A stretch of DNA of 13,825 bases from JBOGVA01 sp050692195 (GTDB lineage Bacteria > Actinomycetota > UBA4738): positions 1-13,825 of the forward strand of contig JBOGVA010000049.1 in the NCBI GenBank assembly GCA_050692195.1. The letters are read 5' to 3'. The position numbers were made by a program, and so were the translations under genes. Shown here piece after piece: positions 7,630 to 13,466 of this stretch. Each line of letters opens with the position of its first letter. Position 1 is the stretch's first letter. Under the pieces are notes generated by a model. That model saw only the letters and a list, made by a program, of their open reading frames with translations, did no database searches and had not been told where the DNA came from.

Positions 7630-7651
7630 GAGCCCATCCTCCCTTCGCTCG

Positions 7652-7657
7652 TAGAAT
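7652..7657 (+). promoter_or_regulatory. Candidate -10 element of the thiolase gene
   Basis: TAGAAT (5 of 6 matches) lies in the 67-bp gap after the protease gene and would start a transcript near 7664, about 33 nt before the thiolase start. No convincing -35 is present at 16-18 bp. The thiolase could equally be read from the upstream promoter. Confidence 0.3.
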
Positions 7658-7696
7658 GGGACCCGAGGGACTCCCCTTTGGAGGAGGAGCGTTGAT

Positions 7697-8878
7697 TTGG
7701 CCTCGGTGATCCTCGACGGTGCCCGCACACCCATCGGCAAGTTCGGGGGCGGGTTCAAGGATGTCCCGGCAGTCAAGCTCGGGGCCGACGCTGTCCGGGA
7801 GGCTCTGGCCCGCTCGCGGGTGGCGCCCGACCAGGTCGACTACGTGATCGTGGGTCAGGTGCTCCAAGCGGGCGCGGGGCAGATCACGGCCCGCCAGGCC
7901 GCCATCGAGGCCGGCATCCCCAAGGAGACCCCCGCCATCACCATCAACAAGGTGTGCCTGTCCGGGCTGAACGCCATCGCCCTGGCCGATCAGCTCATCC
8001 GGGCCGGAGAGGTCGAGGTGGTCGTAGCCGGGGGGATGGAGTCGATGTCCCAGGCTCCCTATCTCCTGCCCGGGGCCCGCTGGGGTAACCGGATGGGCAA
8101 CTCGGTAATCGTCGACTCGATGATCTACGACGGCCTGTGGTCCACGTTCACCGGCAAGCACATGGGCGACTCCTCCGATGAGGTGAACCGCGAGCTGGGG
8201 ATGTCGCGGGAGGAGCAAGACGCCTGGGCGGCCCGCTCTCATGAGCGGTCGAGCGCCGCCTGGGACTCGGGTCGGATGGAGGAGGAAGTCGTCCCGGTCG
8301 AGGTCGTCCAGCGAAAGGGTGAACCCCTCCTGGTGCACAAGGACGAGGGCATTCGCCCCGACGCCACGGCGGAGTCGCTGGCCAAGCTCACGCCGGCCTT
8401 CCGAAAGGATGGGACGATCACCGCCGGGAACGCCTCGCAGATCTCGGACGGGGGCGCCGCCGTTGTGGTGACGTCGAGGGAGAAGGCCGACGAGCTCGGG
8501 CTCCAGCCGCTAGCGGAGATCGTGGCCCATGGTATGTGCGCGGAGCGCTACGCATATCTGCACACCGTGCCCGCCCTGGCCATGCAGAACGCGCTCAAGA
8601 AGGCCGGCAAGGACGCCCACGACCTGGGTCTGATCGAGATCAACGAGGCCTTCGCTTCCGTCGCCCTGAATGCCACCCGGATGCTCGGCGTCGATGAGGG
8701 GATCGTGAACGTGAACGGCGGCTCCGTGGCGCTGGGACATCCCATAGGCATGAGCGGTTGCCGGCTGGTCCTGACCCTCGCCTACGAGATGCGGCGGCGC
8801 GGGGTCGACCTGGGGGGCGCGTCCCTGTGCGGCGGCGGCGGCCAGGGCGACGCCCTGATCATCCGCCGGGTCGCCTAG
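7697..8878 (+). CDS. Acetyl-CoA C-acetyltransferase (thiolase)
   Basis: This 393-residue protein is full length for thiolase II enzymes. The nucleophilic cysteine is C87 in NKVCLSG. The C-terminal catalytic residues are H348 in GHPIG and C378 in CGGGG. NEAFAS at about 316-321 is also typical. It condenses two acetyl-CoA to acetoacetyl-CoA or cleaves 3-ketoacyl-CoA; sequence alone does not decide between biosynthetic and degradative use. The start is TTG, seven bases after a strong GGAGGAGGAG ribosome site; translation from it gives the expected N-terminus (M-A-S-V-I-L-D-G-A-R-T-P). With the acyl-CoA dehydrogenase and propionyl-CoA genes nearby, a role in fatty-acid or branched-chain acyl-CoA metabolism is likely. 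Confidence 0.94.
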   Translation: MASVILDGARTPIGKFGGGFKDVPAVKLGADAVREALARSRVAPDQVDYVIVGQVLQAGAGQITARQAAIEAGIPKETPAITINKVCLSGLNAIALADQLIRAGEVEVVVAGGMESMSQAPYLLPGARWGNRMGNSVIVDSMIYDGLWSTFTGKHMGDSSDEVNRELGMSREEQDAWAARSHERSSAAWDSGRMEEEVVPVEVVQRKGEPLLVHKDEGIRPDATAESLAKLTPAFRKDGTITAGNASQISDGGAAVVVTSREKADELGLQPLAEIVAHGMCAERYAYLHTVPALAMQNALKKAGKDAHDLGLIEINEAFASVALNATRMLGVDEGIVNVNGGSVALGHPIGMSGCRLVLTLAYEMRRRGVDLGGASLCGGGGQGDALIIRRVA

Positions 8879-8917
8879 GCCCTGTCCGCGAGCCGTCGCC
8901 TGACGAGTGGGAGACCG

Positions 8918-9098
8918 TCACCCCACGCACGTGCAGAGCACGTCCGCCTGGCCGCACCGCGCGCACATCATCGTGCAGTAGCGATCCGATCCGGCGTGCA
9001 GATGGTTCGAATCGTGCTCGCCGGCCTCGGATCCGCAGATCGCGCACTTCCAACCCCCGGGTCTCCCCTCCGCACTTCGGGCAAAGCTCCTGTGCCAT
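8918..9098 (-). pseudogene. Small zinc-ribbon protein with a one-base frameshift
   Basis: The minus strand starts with ATG at 9098, six bases after a GGGAGGGG ribosome site, and encodes MAQELCPKCGGETRG. The frame then goes wrong at a run of five G (CCCGGGGG on the minus strand, about 9054-9061). Removing one G continues cleanly as WKCAICGSEAGEHDS and ends in CTMMCARCGQADVLCTC. The repaired protein would have 59 residues with cysteines at 6, 9, 18, 21, 41, 45, 48, 55 and 57 and histidines at 28, 32 and 34, enough for two or three zinc sites. The two halves make sense only together, so this was or is one gene. A sequencing or assembly error in the homopolymer is the simplest explanation; a real frameshift mutation is the alternative. 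Function is unknown. It lies 37 bp downstream of the membrane-protein gene on the same strand, probably in the same transcript. Confidence 0.7.
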
Positions 9099-9135
9099 CC
9101 GTCGCCCCTCCCGAACTGAGATTCCGCCCCTACCC

Positions 9136-9636
9136 CTAGACGCGCCGATCGCCCGTGATCCCGCGCAGGGCGAGGAGCGCCCCGGCCACGAAGATCGCCG
9201 TGCCCAGGTAGATCAGCCCCAGATGGCCCAGCGTGTCGAAGTCGTTCGGGTAGTGAGCCGGCAGCGCCACCGCCAGGCCGACCACCGGCGCAAGCACGGC
9301 CCCGGTCCAGGCCCACAGCGCGCCTCGGCGGACCCCGTAGATCACCAGGAACAGGACCGCGACCGCCGTCGCGGCGATGAACCCCGCGGTTGCGATGTGC
9401 AGGTGCCCCACGTAATGGTAGAGCGACGGGCTGAACTGCTGGATCTCCACCCGGCTCACGTCCACCTCGTTCACACCGATGCCGAGCTCGAGGAAGCTGT
9501 CCGTGAAGTTGCGGACGAAGAAGATCACCGCGTAGCCGATGAATCCGACCGCGCCGATCCCCATCAGCCACGACCCGAGCCGGAGCGAGCCCTCGGCCGA
9601 CGGGCTTCTCGTTTCGGTCGCCACGACCGTTGCCAT
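9136..9636 (-). CDS. Four-helix integral membrane protein of unknown function
   Basis: This 166-residue protein is not recognised. Hydrophobic segments lie at about 22-42, 77-101, 105-127 and 137-157. The first loop (43-73) is probably outside the cytoplasm. Histidines H74, H78 and H80 sit at the start of helix 2, H128 follows helix 3 and H138 starts helix 4. Such clustering near the membrane surface could bind haem or a metal, but nothing proves it. The ATG has an excellent AGGAGGTGA ribosome site six bases upstream. It is divergent from the sigma-factor gene and probably co-transcribed with the zinc-ribbon gene downstream. Confidence 0.75.
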   Translation of the reverse strand: MATVVATETRSPSAEGSLRLGSWLMGIGAVGFIGYAVIFFVRNFTDSFLELGIGVNEVDVSRVEIQQFSPSLYHYVGHLHIATAGFIAATAVAVLFLVIYGVRRGALWAWTGAVLAPVVGLAVALPAHYPNDFDTLGHLGLIYLGTAIFVAGALLALRGITGDRRV

Positions 9637-9777
9637 CTTCCGTCACCTCCTGTTCGGATGCCGTCACCTGAAGAGACGCCGTGCGCACCCGGCCGCATTG
9701 CGTCTCGGGGGTAGTGCAATAAAGTCGGCCCGCGCTGCGTCCTATCTAAGGTGGAGCGGCCGCGGTCGGGAGGTGCG

Positions 9778-10371
9778 GTGCAGAGCGCGACCAGGGGGCA
9801 GGTAGCTGCCAAGGAGGCGTTCCAGGCTCTCGCTCGGGCCAACCTCCCGGCCCTCTACGCGACCGGTCGGCGGCTGGCCGGGGACGACGCCGAGGACCTG
9901 GTCCAGGAGACCTTGCTGAGAGCGTTCCGCTCCTTCGGCACCCTGAAGGATCGGGAAGCCGGTTCCGGGTGGCTCAAGGCCATCATGGTGAACACGTTCA
10001 GGGACCGGCTCCGGAAGCAGTCGCGTTCGGTCATAGAGGTGGCCATGGAGAGCATCGACGAGTTTTCGCTGTACCGGACGATCGCCGAGGAGGACCCGCT
10101 CCCGTACTCGGACACGCTCCATCTCGACTTCCTTCACGCATTCGGGCGAGAGGACGTCCGGGAGGTTCTGCTGCGGCTCCCCGACATCTACCGGGCGCCG
10201 CTGGTGCTCCGGTACGTGGAAGGGTATGCCACGAAGGAGATCGCCCGGCTGGTCGGGGCCCCCCTAGGCACCGTCCTGGCCCGCCTCCATCGCGGCCGCA
10301 AGCTGTTCGAACGCGAGATGTGGAGCTACGCAGAGGAGACGGCGCTACTGGATCGGGAGGTGGTCCGATGA
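9778..10371 (+). CDS. ECF (group 4) RNA polymerase sigma factor
   Basis: This protein of about 197 residues has sigma region 2 in its first ~80 residues, including DAEDLVQETLLRAF and a WLKAIMVNTFRDRLRK segment, and region 4 at about 128-180, with RLPDIYRAPLVLRYVEGYATKEIARLVG followed by a T-V-L-A-R-LHRGRK recognition helix. No regions 1.1 or 3 are present, so it is an extracytoplasmic-function type. GTG 9778 is preferred because GGGAGG lies four bases before it; GTG 9751 would add nine residues without a ribosome site. Its TGA overlaps the anti-sigma start as ATGA. It should direct transcription of a stress regulon that probably includes its own operon and thus the downstream selenoprotein-like methyltransferase. 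Confidence 0.92.
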   Translation: MQSATRGQVAAKEAFQALARANLPALYATGRRLAGDDAEDLVQETLLRAFRSFGTLKDREAGSGWLKAIMVNTFRDRLRKQSRSVIEVAMESIDEFSLYRTIAEEDPLPYSDTLHLDFLHAFGREDVREVLLRLPDIYRAPLVLRYVEGYATKEIARLVGAPLGTVLARLHRGRKLFEREMWSYAEETALLDREVVR

Positions 10372-10604
10372 GCGAGCGATTGTTCACCTGCTCGGAGGCG
10401 GTGAAGAAGCTGTGGGACCTCCTGGACAGCGCGCTGTCCCCGGAGGACCAGTCAAGGGTCGAGGAGCACCTGGCGTTCTGCCGGACGTGCTGCGGGGAGC
10501 TGGAGTTCGCCAAGGAGCTGCGAGCGTTCCTGCGCTCCCAGGACGTCGATGAGATCCCTCCGGAAGTGAAGGCGAAGCTCGAGCGGTTCGTGGAGGAGCT
10601 GTGA
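10368..10604 (+). CDS. Zinc-finger anti-sigma factor (ZAS family)
   Basis: This 78-residue protein carries the zinc-binding anti-sigma motif HxxxCxxC as HLAFCRTC in its middle and an earlier cysteine (CSEAV, C8) as the probable fourth ligand. A long helix (ELEFAKELRAFLRSQ) follows. There is no membrane segment, so it is a soluble type like RsrA. In this family zinc and thiol redox state control release of the sigma factor, so oxidative or thiol-reactive stress is a likely signal, though this is inferred. The ATG overlaps the sigma stop (ATGA), with GGGAGG seven bases upstream. Its own stop overlaps the methyltransferase start (GTGA). Confidence 0.85.
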   Translation: MSERLFTCSEAVKKLWDLLDSALSPEDQSRVEEHLAFCRTCCGELEFAKELRAFLRSQDVDEIPPEVKAKLERFVEEL

Positions 10605-11404
10605 CCGTCCGAGACCTGATGTTCCAGGACGAGATCCGGGAGGCCGTCCTCAAGGCCTACGCGGACATCCCTTCGGGGGCGGGAGAGCACGTGGCAGGCC
10701 GCCTCTACTCCGAGGAGGAGCTCGCCGACGTGTCCCCAGGGGCCATCGAGTGGGCGCTCGGCGTGGGGAATCCCGTCCGCTATGCATTCCTGGAGCCGGG
10801 CCAGACCGTGCTCGACGTGGGCTCCGGCGGAGGGATCGACACGATCCTCGCGGCCAAGCGCGTCGGGCCGGAGGGCCGGGCCATCGGGCTCGACCCGCTC
10901 CCCGAGATGCTGGAGCGGGGCCTCGCCCACGCTCGGGACGCCGGGGTCGCGGGCTGGACGGAGTTCGTCGAGGGCGAGATGGAGGCGATCCCGCTGGGCG
11001 ACGCCTCGGTCGACGTAGTGATCTCCAACGGGGTCATCAACCTTTCGGCCAGGAAGGGGCGAGCCCTGGCCGAGATCTTCCGCGTGCTCCGTCCCGGCGG
11101 GCGCGTCTGCGTGGCCGACCTCACCGTCGAGGAAGAGCTCCCCCCGGAGATCGCCGCCAGCGACGCGGCCTGGGCCGGTTGAGTGTCCGGGGCCCTGGCG
11201 GAGCGTGTCTTCGCCAAGAAGCTGGAGAAGGCGGGATTCGAGGACGTCTGGGTGGGCGGCCACCAGCCGTACAGCGTGGACGACATCGCCGCCTACCCGC
11301 TGTTCACTACCGAGCTCGTGGCCACGATGCGGCGGCTGATACCACCGGAACGCCAGGACGGCGTGGCAGTGGGCGTGATCGTCAAGGCGCGAAAGCCTCA
11401 ATAG
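10601..11404 (+). CDS. Probable selenocysteine-containing ArsM-like SAM methyltransferase (in-frame TGA at 11180-11182)
   Basis: Read through the TGA this is a 267-residue class I SAM methyltransferase of the arsenite methyltransferase type. SAM motif I is VLDVGSGGGID (70-80), an acidic residue follows at D98, and ISNGVINLS lies at 141-149. The TGA is codon 194 in the context DAAWAG-U-VSGALAE, which aligns with ArsM proteins where W-x-G-C-V/I-A-G-AL holds the third arsenic-binding cysteine. The frame stays the same on both sides, and the 73 codons after the TGA match the ArsM C-terminal region (LEKAGFEDV and onward). The other two arsenic-binding cysteines are Val (WALGVGNP) and Gly (SNGVINL); C170 is the only other cysteine. 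A SECIS-like hairpin follows the TGA. The GTG start overlaps the anti-sigma stop. Its true substrate is open. Alternatives are a nonsense mutation or two separate polypeptides (restart at GTG 11183). Confidence 0.8.
11180..11216 (+). promoter_or_regulatory. Candidate bacterial SECIS element
   Basis: After TGA (11180-11182), TGGCGGA (11196-11202) can pair with TTCGCCA (11210-11216), giving seven base pairs including one G-U. The 7-nt loop is GCGTGTC (11203-11209). Twenty nucleotides separate the UGA from the loop, and the first loop base is G. Known bacterial SECIS models ask for a UGA-to-loop distance of about 16-37 nt, an upper stem of at least four pairs and a G among the first loop bases; all are met. 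Confidence 0.6.
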
Positions 11405-11420
11405 ACGCGCGTTTCGCGAT

Positions 11421-11792
11421 GTGTTCCCGTCCCTCAAGGCGCGGCAGCACATGGCCGTCCTCCAGAGAAGACCTCTCGAGTATCGGGTGAAGCGACAGGC
11501 CGGCTCACATCGAGTGCTGGAATCCCCGAACGGGTATCCTGAACTTCGAATCTCGTTTCACGATTCGGTAACGATTCCCCCCGGAGCTGTACGCAAGATC
11601 CTGACAAGGGACGTACGGCTGAGCGACGACGAGGCATTGGCTCTGATTGGAAAGGTGAGAGAAATGACCGAGGTGTCGATCACTATCACGAAGAGCCCCA
11701 AGGTTGGTGGGCGGAGTCGGAGGAGATTCCAGGATGGACCGGCGTGGGGGCCTCACTCGAGGAGGTCCGAGAACAGGCGATCTCGGCCGTAA
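11421..11792 (+). CDS. hicA: HicA-family mRNA interferase toxin, frame running on into hicB
   Basis: Residues 1 to about 78 match the actinobacterial form of HicA: a FPSLKARQ start, YRVKRQAGSHR with the catalytic His30, a FHDS segment and IPPGAVRKIL before the C-terminal helix LSDDEALALI. HicA toxins cleave mRNA through a dsRNA-binding-like fold. No stop follows the toxin domain in this frame. It runs straight into the HicB start at codon 82 (ATG 11664) and ends at 11792 in nonsense sequence after a frameshift in hicB. A TGA in the next frame at 11644-11646 sits where such HicA proteins usually end, so a lost base here is possible; a natural HicA-HicB fusion is the alternative. The start is GTG 11421, 16 bp after the methyltransferase stop; no clear ribosome site is visible. 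Confidence 0.72.
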   Translation: MFPSLKARQHMAVLQRRPLEYRVKRQAGSHRVLESPNGYPELRISFHDSVTIPPGAVRKILTRDVRLSDDEALALIGKVREMTEVSITITKSPKVGGRSRRRFQDGPAWGPHSRRSENRRSRP

Positions 11793-11875
11793 TGCTTTAC
11801 GTGGGGGAGGGGGCCATCGTGCGGGAGATCGGCCTGCCCGGAAAAGGAGACATCCGCGAGACAGCCTCGCCGTGA
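11664..11875 (+). pseudogene. hicB: HicB-family antitoxin, disrupted by a one-base frameshift
   Basis: ATG 11664 follows AGGTGA by five bases and begins MTEVSITITKSP. The HicB continuation lies in another frame as QGWWAESEEIPGWTGVG, then SLEEVREQAISAV, ending at TGA 11873-11875. Adding one C to the CCCC run at 11696-11699 joins them into a 70-residue protein with the usual HicB pattern (short strand, GWW-x-x-S-x-x-x-PG, SLEEV helix). PGW replaces the more common PGC. The stop overlaps the next gene's GTG (GTGA), which supports the second frame being genuine. The break is in a homopolymer, so a sequencing error is likely; otherwise the antitoxin is inactive. There is no separate DNA-binding domain. 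Confidence 0.65.
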
Positions 11876-12153
11876 CGGCGGACTACGCGCACGGCCAAGG
11901 GACTGTTTACCTGGCGTTCGACGGCTCGGAGTCCCAACCGCATTGGTTTGGGTACTGGGAGCTGGAGCCTGACGGGCCGCCGACGATGATCGAGCAAGGG
12001 CCGGGCTGGTCCTCGCCCTCTGAGGCGGTCGCCTGGGGGCGGGCGCGAGCCCAACGCGTCCTGATCCGGCTGGATGAGCGAGGGGGTTACCTGTGGGCAG
12101 GCACCGTCCCTCCACCGGCCGACCCTGCGATCGAGGGAGTATTCCCGAGATGA
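11872..12153 (+). CDS. Small protein of unknown function coupled to hicAB
   Basis: This 93-residue protein is not recognised as a named family. It is acidic and aromatic, with PHWFGYWELEPDG (23-35), EQGPGWSSPSEAVAWGRARA (41-60) and VLIRLDERGGYLWAG (63-77). The alternation of strands around a GRxRA helix suggests a small alpha/beta domain. No signal peptide or membrane segment is seen. The GTG start overlaps the hicB stop (GTGA), and its TGA overlaps the acyl-CoA dehydrogenase ATG (ATGA), so it is translationally coupled on both sides. It may be a third member of the HicAB unit; that is inference. Confidence 0.68.
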   Translation: MTADYAHGQGTVYLAFDGSESQPHWFGYWELEPDGPPTMIEQGPGWSSPSEAVAWGRARAQRVLIRLDERGGYLWAGTVPPPADPAIEGVFPR

Positions 12154-13301
12154 CCGAGAGCGCGTTCGCGCTCTCGGAGGAGCTGGAGGAGTTTCGCGCG
12201 CTCGTGCGGGAGATCGTGGAGGAGCGGATCGGGCCGACCCGCGCCGCCGAGATCGACGAGACCGACGAGTTTCCCTGGGACGTCCACAGGACGTTCGTGG
12301 ACAACGAGCTCATGGCGGTGGGCTACCCGGAGGAATACGGGGGAGCCGGCGGCGGGTCCCTCACGTTCGCGGTCCTAGTGGAGGAGGTCTCCAGGGTCTC
12401 CGCCGGCTGTGCCCTGATCCCCCTGGTCAGTCGGCTCGGGGCCATCCCCATCATGCTCGCCGGCTCGGAGGATCAGAAGAAGGAGCTGTTCGGAGGCATC
12501 TCTCGCGGAGAGCATCAGATGTCCTACTGCCTGACCGAGCCGGGCAGCGGTTCGGACTCCGTGGCCATGAAGACCCGGTACGAGAGGACGGACGCCGGAT
12601 ACCGCCTGAACGGCATCAAGCGGTTCATCACCGGGGCGGGCATCGCCGACGCCTACACGGTGTTCGCCACCCGGGACCCTGAGCTCAAGGCCAAGGGCAT
12701 CTCGGCGTTCCTGGTGCTCAGGGACGACCCGGGCGTGTCGTTCGGCAAGGAAGAGCACAAGATGGGGATCCACGGATCGCCGACTCGGGAGGTGTACTTC
12801 GAGAACACGGAGATCCCCGAGGACCGCCTGATCGGCCAGGAATCCGAGGGGTTCACCTACGCGATGCGGACGCTCGACTACTCGCGGCCGACCATCGCCG
12901 CCCAGGCCCTCGGCATCGCACAGGGCGCCTTCGACTTCGCTGCCAAGTACGCCACCGAGCGCCGGCAGTTCGGCAGATCGATCAGCGAGTTCCAGGGGAT
13001 CCAGTTCATGCTGGCCGACATGGCCATGGAGATCGAGGCATCCCGGCTCCTGGTGTACAAGGCCGCCGGCCTGGTCGACGCCGGGGATCCGAGGATGACC
13101 TACTTCGCGTCGGTGGCCAAGTGCTACGCGGGCGATGCGGCCATGAAGGTCACCACCGACGCTGTGCAGATCCTGGGCGGATACGGGTACATGAAGGAGT
13201 ACCCGGTCGAGCGGATGATGCGGGATGCCAAGATCACCCAGATCTACGAGGGGACGAACCAGATCCAGCGGGTGGTGATCGCCAAAAAGCTGCTCGGCTA
13301 G
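12150..13301 (+). CDS. Acyl-CoA dehydrogenase
   Basis: This 383-residue FAD-dependent flavoprotein has the full acyl-CoA dehydrogenase layout. The N-terminal helical domain is followed by the FAD/substrate motif YCLTEPGSGSD (126-136). The C-terminal helical domain has QILGGYGYMKEYPVERMMRD (340-359) and the catalytic base E367 in QIYEGTNQIQR. It oxidises an acyl-CoA to the trans-2-enoyl-CoA and passes electrons to ETF; short- or branched-chain acyl-CoA is likely from the overall type, but chain length cannot be fixed. The frame is open from 12093, but ATG 12150 is chosen because it overlaps the previous stop (ATGA) and the family N-terminus begins here. Being coupled to a toxin-antitoxin unit is unusual for a metabolic gene. 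Confidence 0.93.
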   Translation: MTESAFALSEELEEFRALVREIVEERIGPTRAAEIDETDEFPWDVHRTFVDNELMAVGYPEEYGGAGGGSLTFAVLVEEVSRVSAGCALIPLVSRLGAIPIMLAGSEDQKKELFGGISRGEHQMSYCLTEPGSGSDSVAMKTRYERTDAGYRLNGIKRFITGAGIADAYTVFATRDPELKAKGISAFLVLRDDPGVSFGKEEHKMGIHGSPTREVYFENTEIPEDRLIGQESEGFTYAMRTLDYSRPTIAAQALGIAQGAFDFAAKYATERRQFGRSISEFQGIQFMLADMAMEIEASRLLVYKAAGLVDAGDPRMTYFASVAKCYAGDAAMKVTTDAVQILGGYGYMKEYPVERMMRDAKITQIYEGTNQIQRVVIAKKLLG

Positions 13302-13466
13302 GAGCCCGTTGAAGGGCCGAGCCAGCCCGCCAGGGGGGAGATCGACCGTAGCCGGGCCGGAGGGGCCGGCGTACGAAAGTTACGGCTCGCAACGGATGAA
13401 CCGGGCCTGGACCCCGGCCATGCTCCTACTCGCAAGAGGCCGTGGACCGCGAAAGGAGCGTGTGCG

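Noticed and set aside
5916..7709. Open frame of 597 codons on the plus strand
   Set aside because: It is the +2 shadow of the ftsH-like gene, rich in Gly/Arg/Pro, with no family motifs.
8870..8920. Bidirectional terminator between the convergent thiolase and zinc-ribbon genes
   Set aside because: Only an 8-bp GCCTAGGC palindrome and three-pair stems are present, with no U-run.
9720..9725. TAAAGT as -10 of the sigma-factor promoter
   Set aside because: The partner -35 TTGCGT is only 3 of 6, and ECF operons are often read from ECF-type promoters, which I could not identify in the 141-bp gap.
11183..11404. A separate 73-codon gene after the TGA
   Set aside because: It has no ribosome site of its own, and its sequence is the C-terminal part of the ArsM-like fold in the same frame. 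It is better explained as a continuation of the methyltransferase.
10031..11452. Open frame of 473 codons on the minus strand
   Set aside because: It is antisense to the sigma, anti-sigma and methyltransferase genes, has no recognisable domain, and has no ribosome site of note.
13302..13466. Terminator hairpin GGGC-CGAGCCA-GCCC after the acyl-CoA dehydrogenase
   Set aside because: A four-pair stem without a T-run is too weak in DNA of this GC content.
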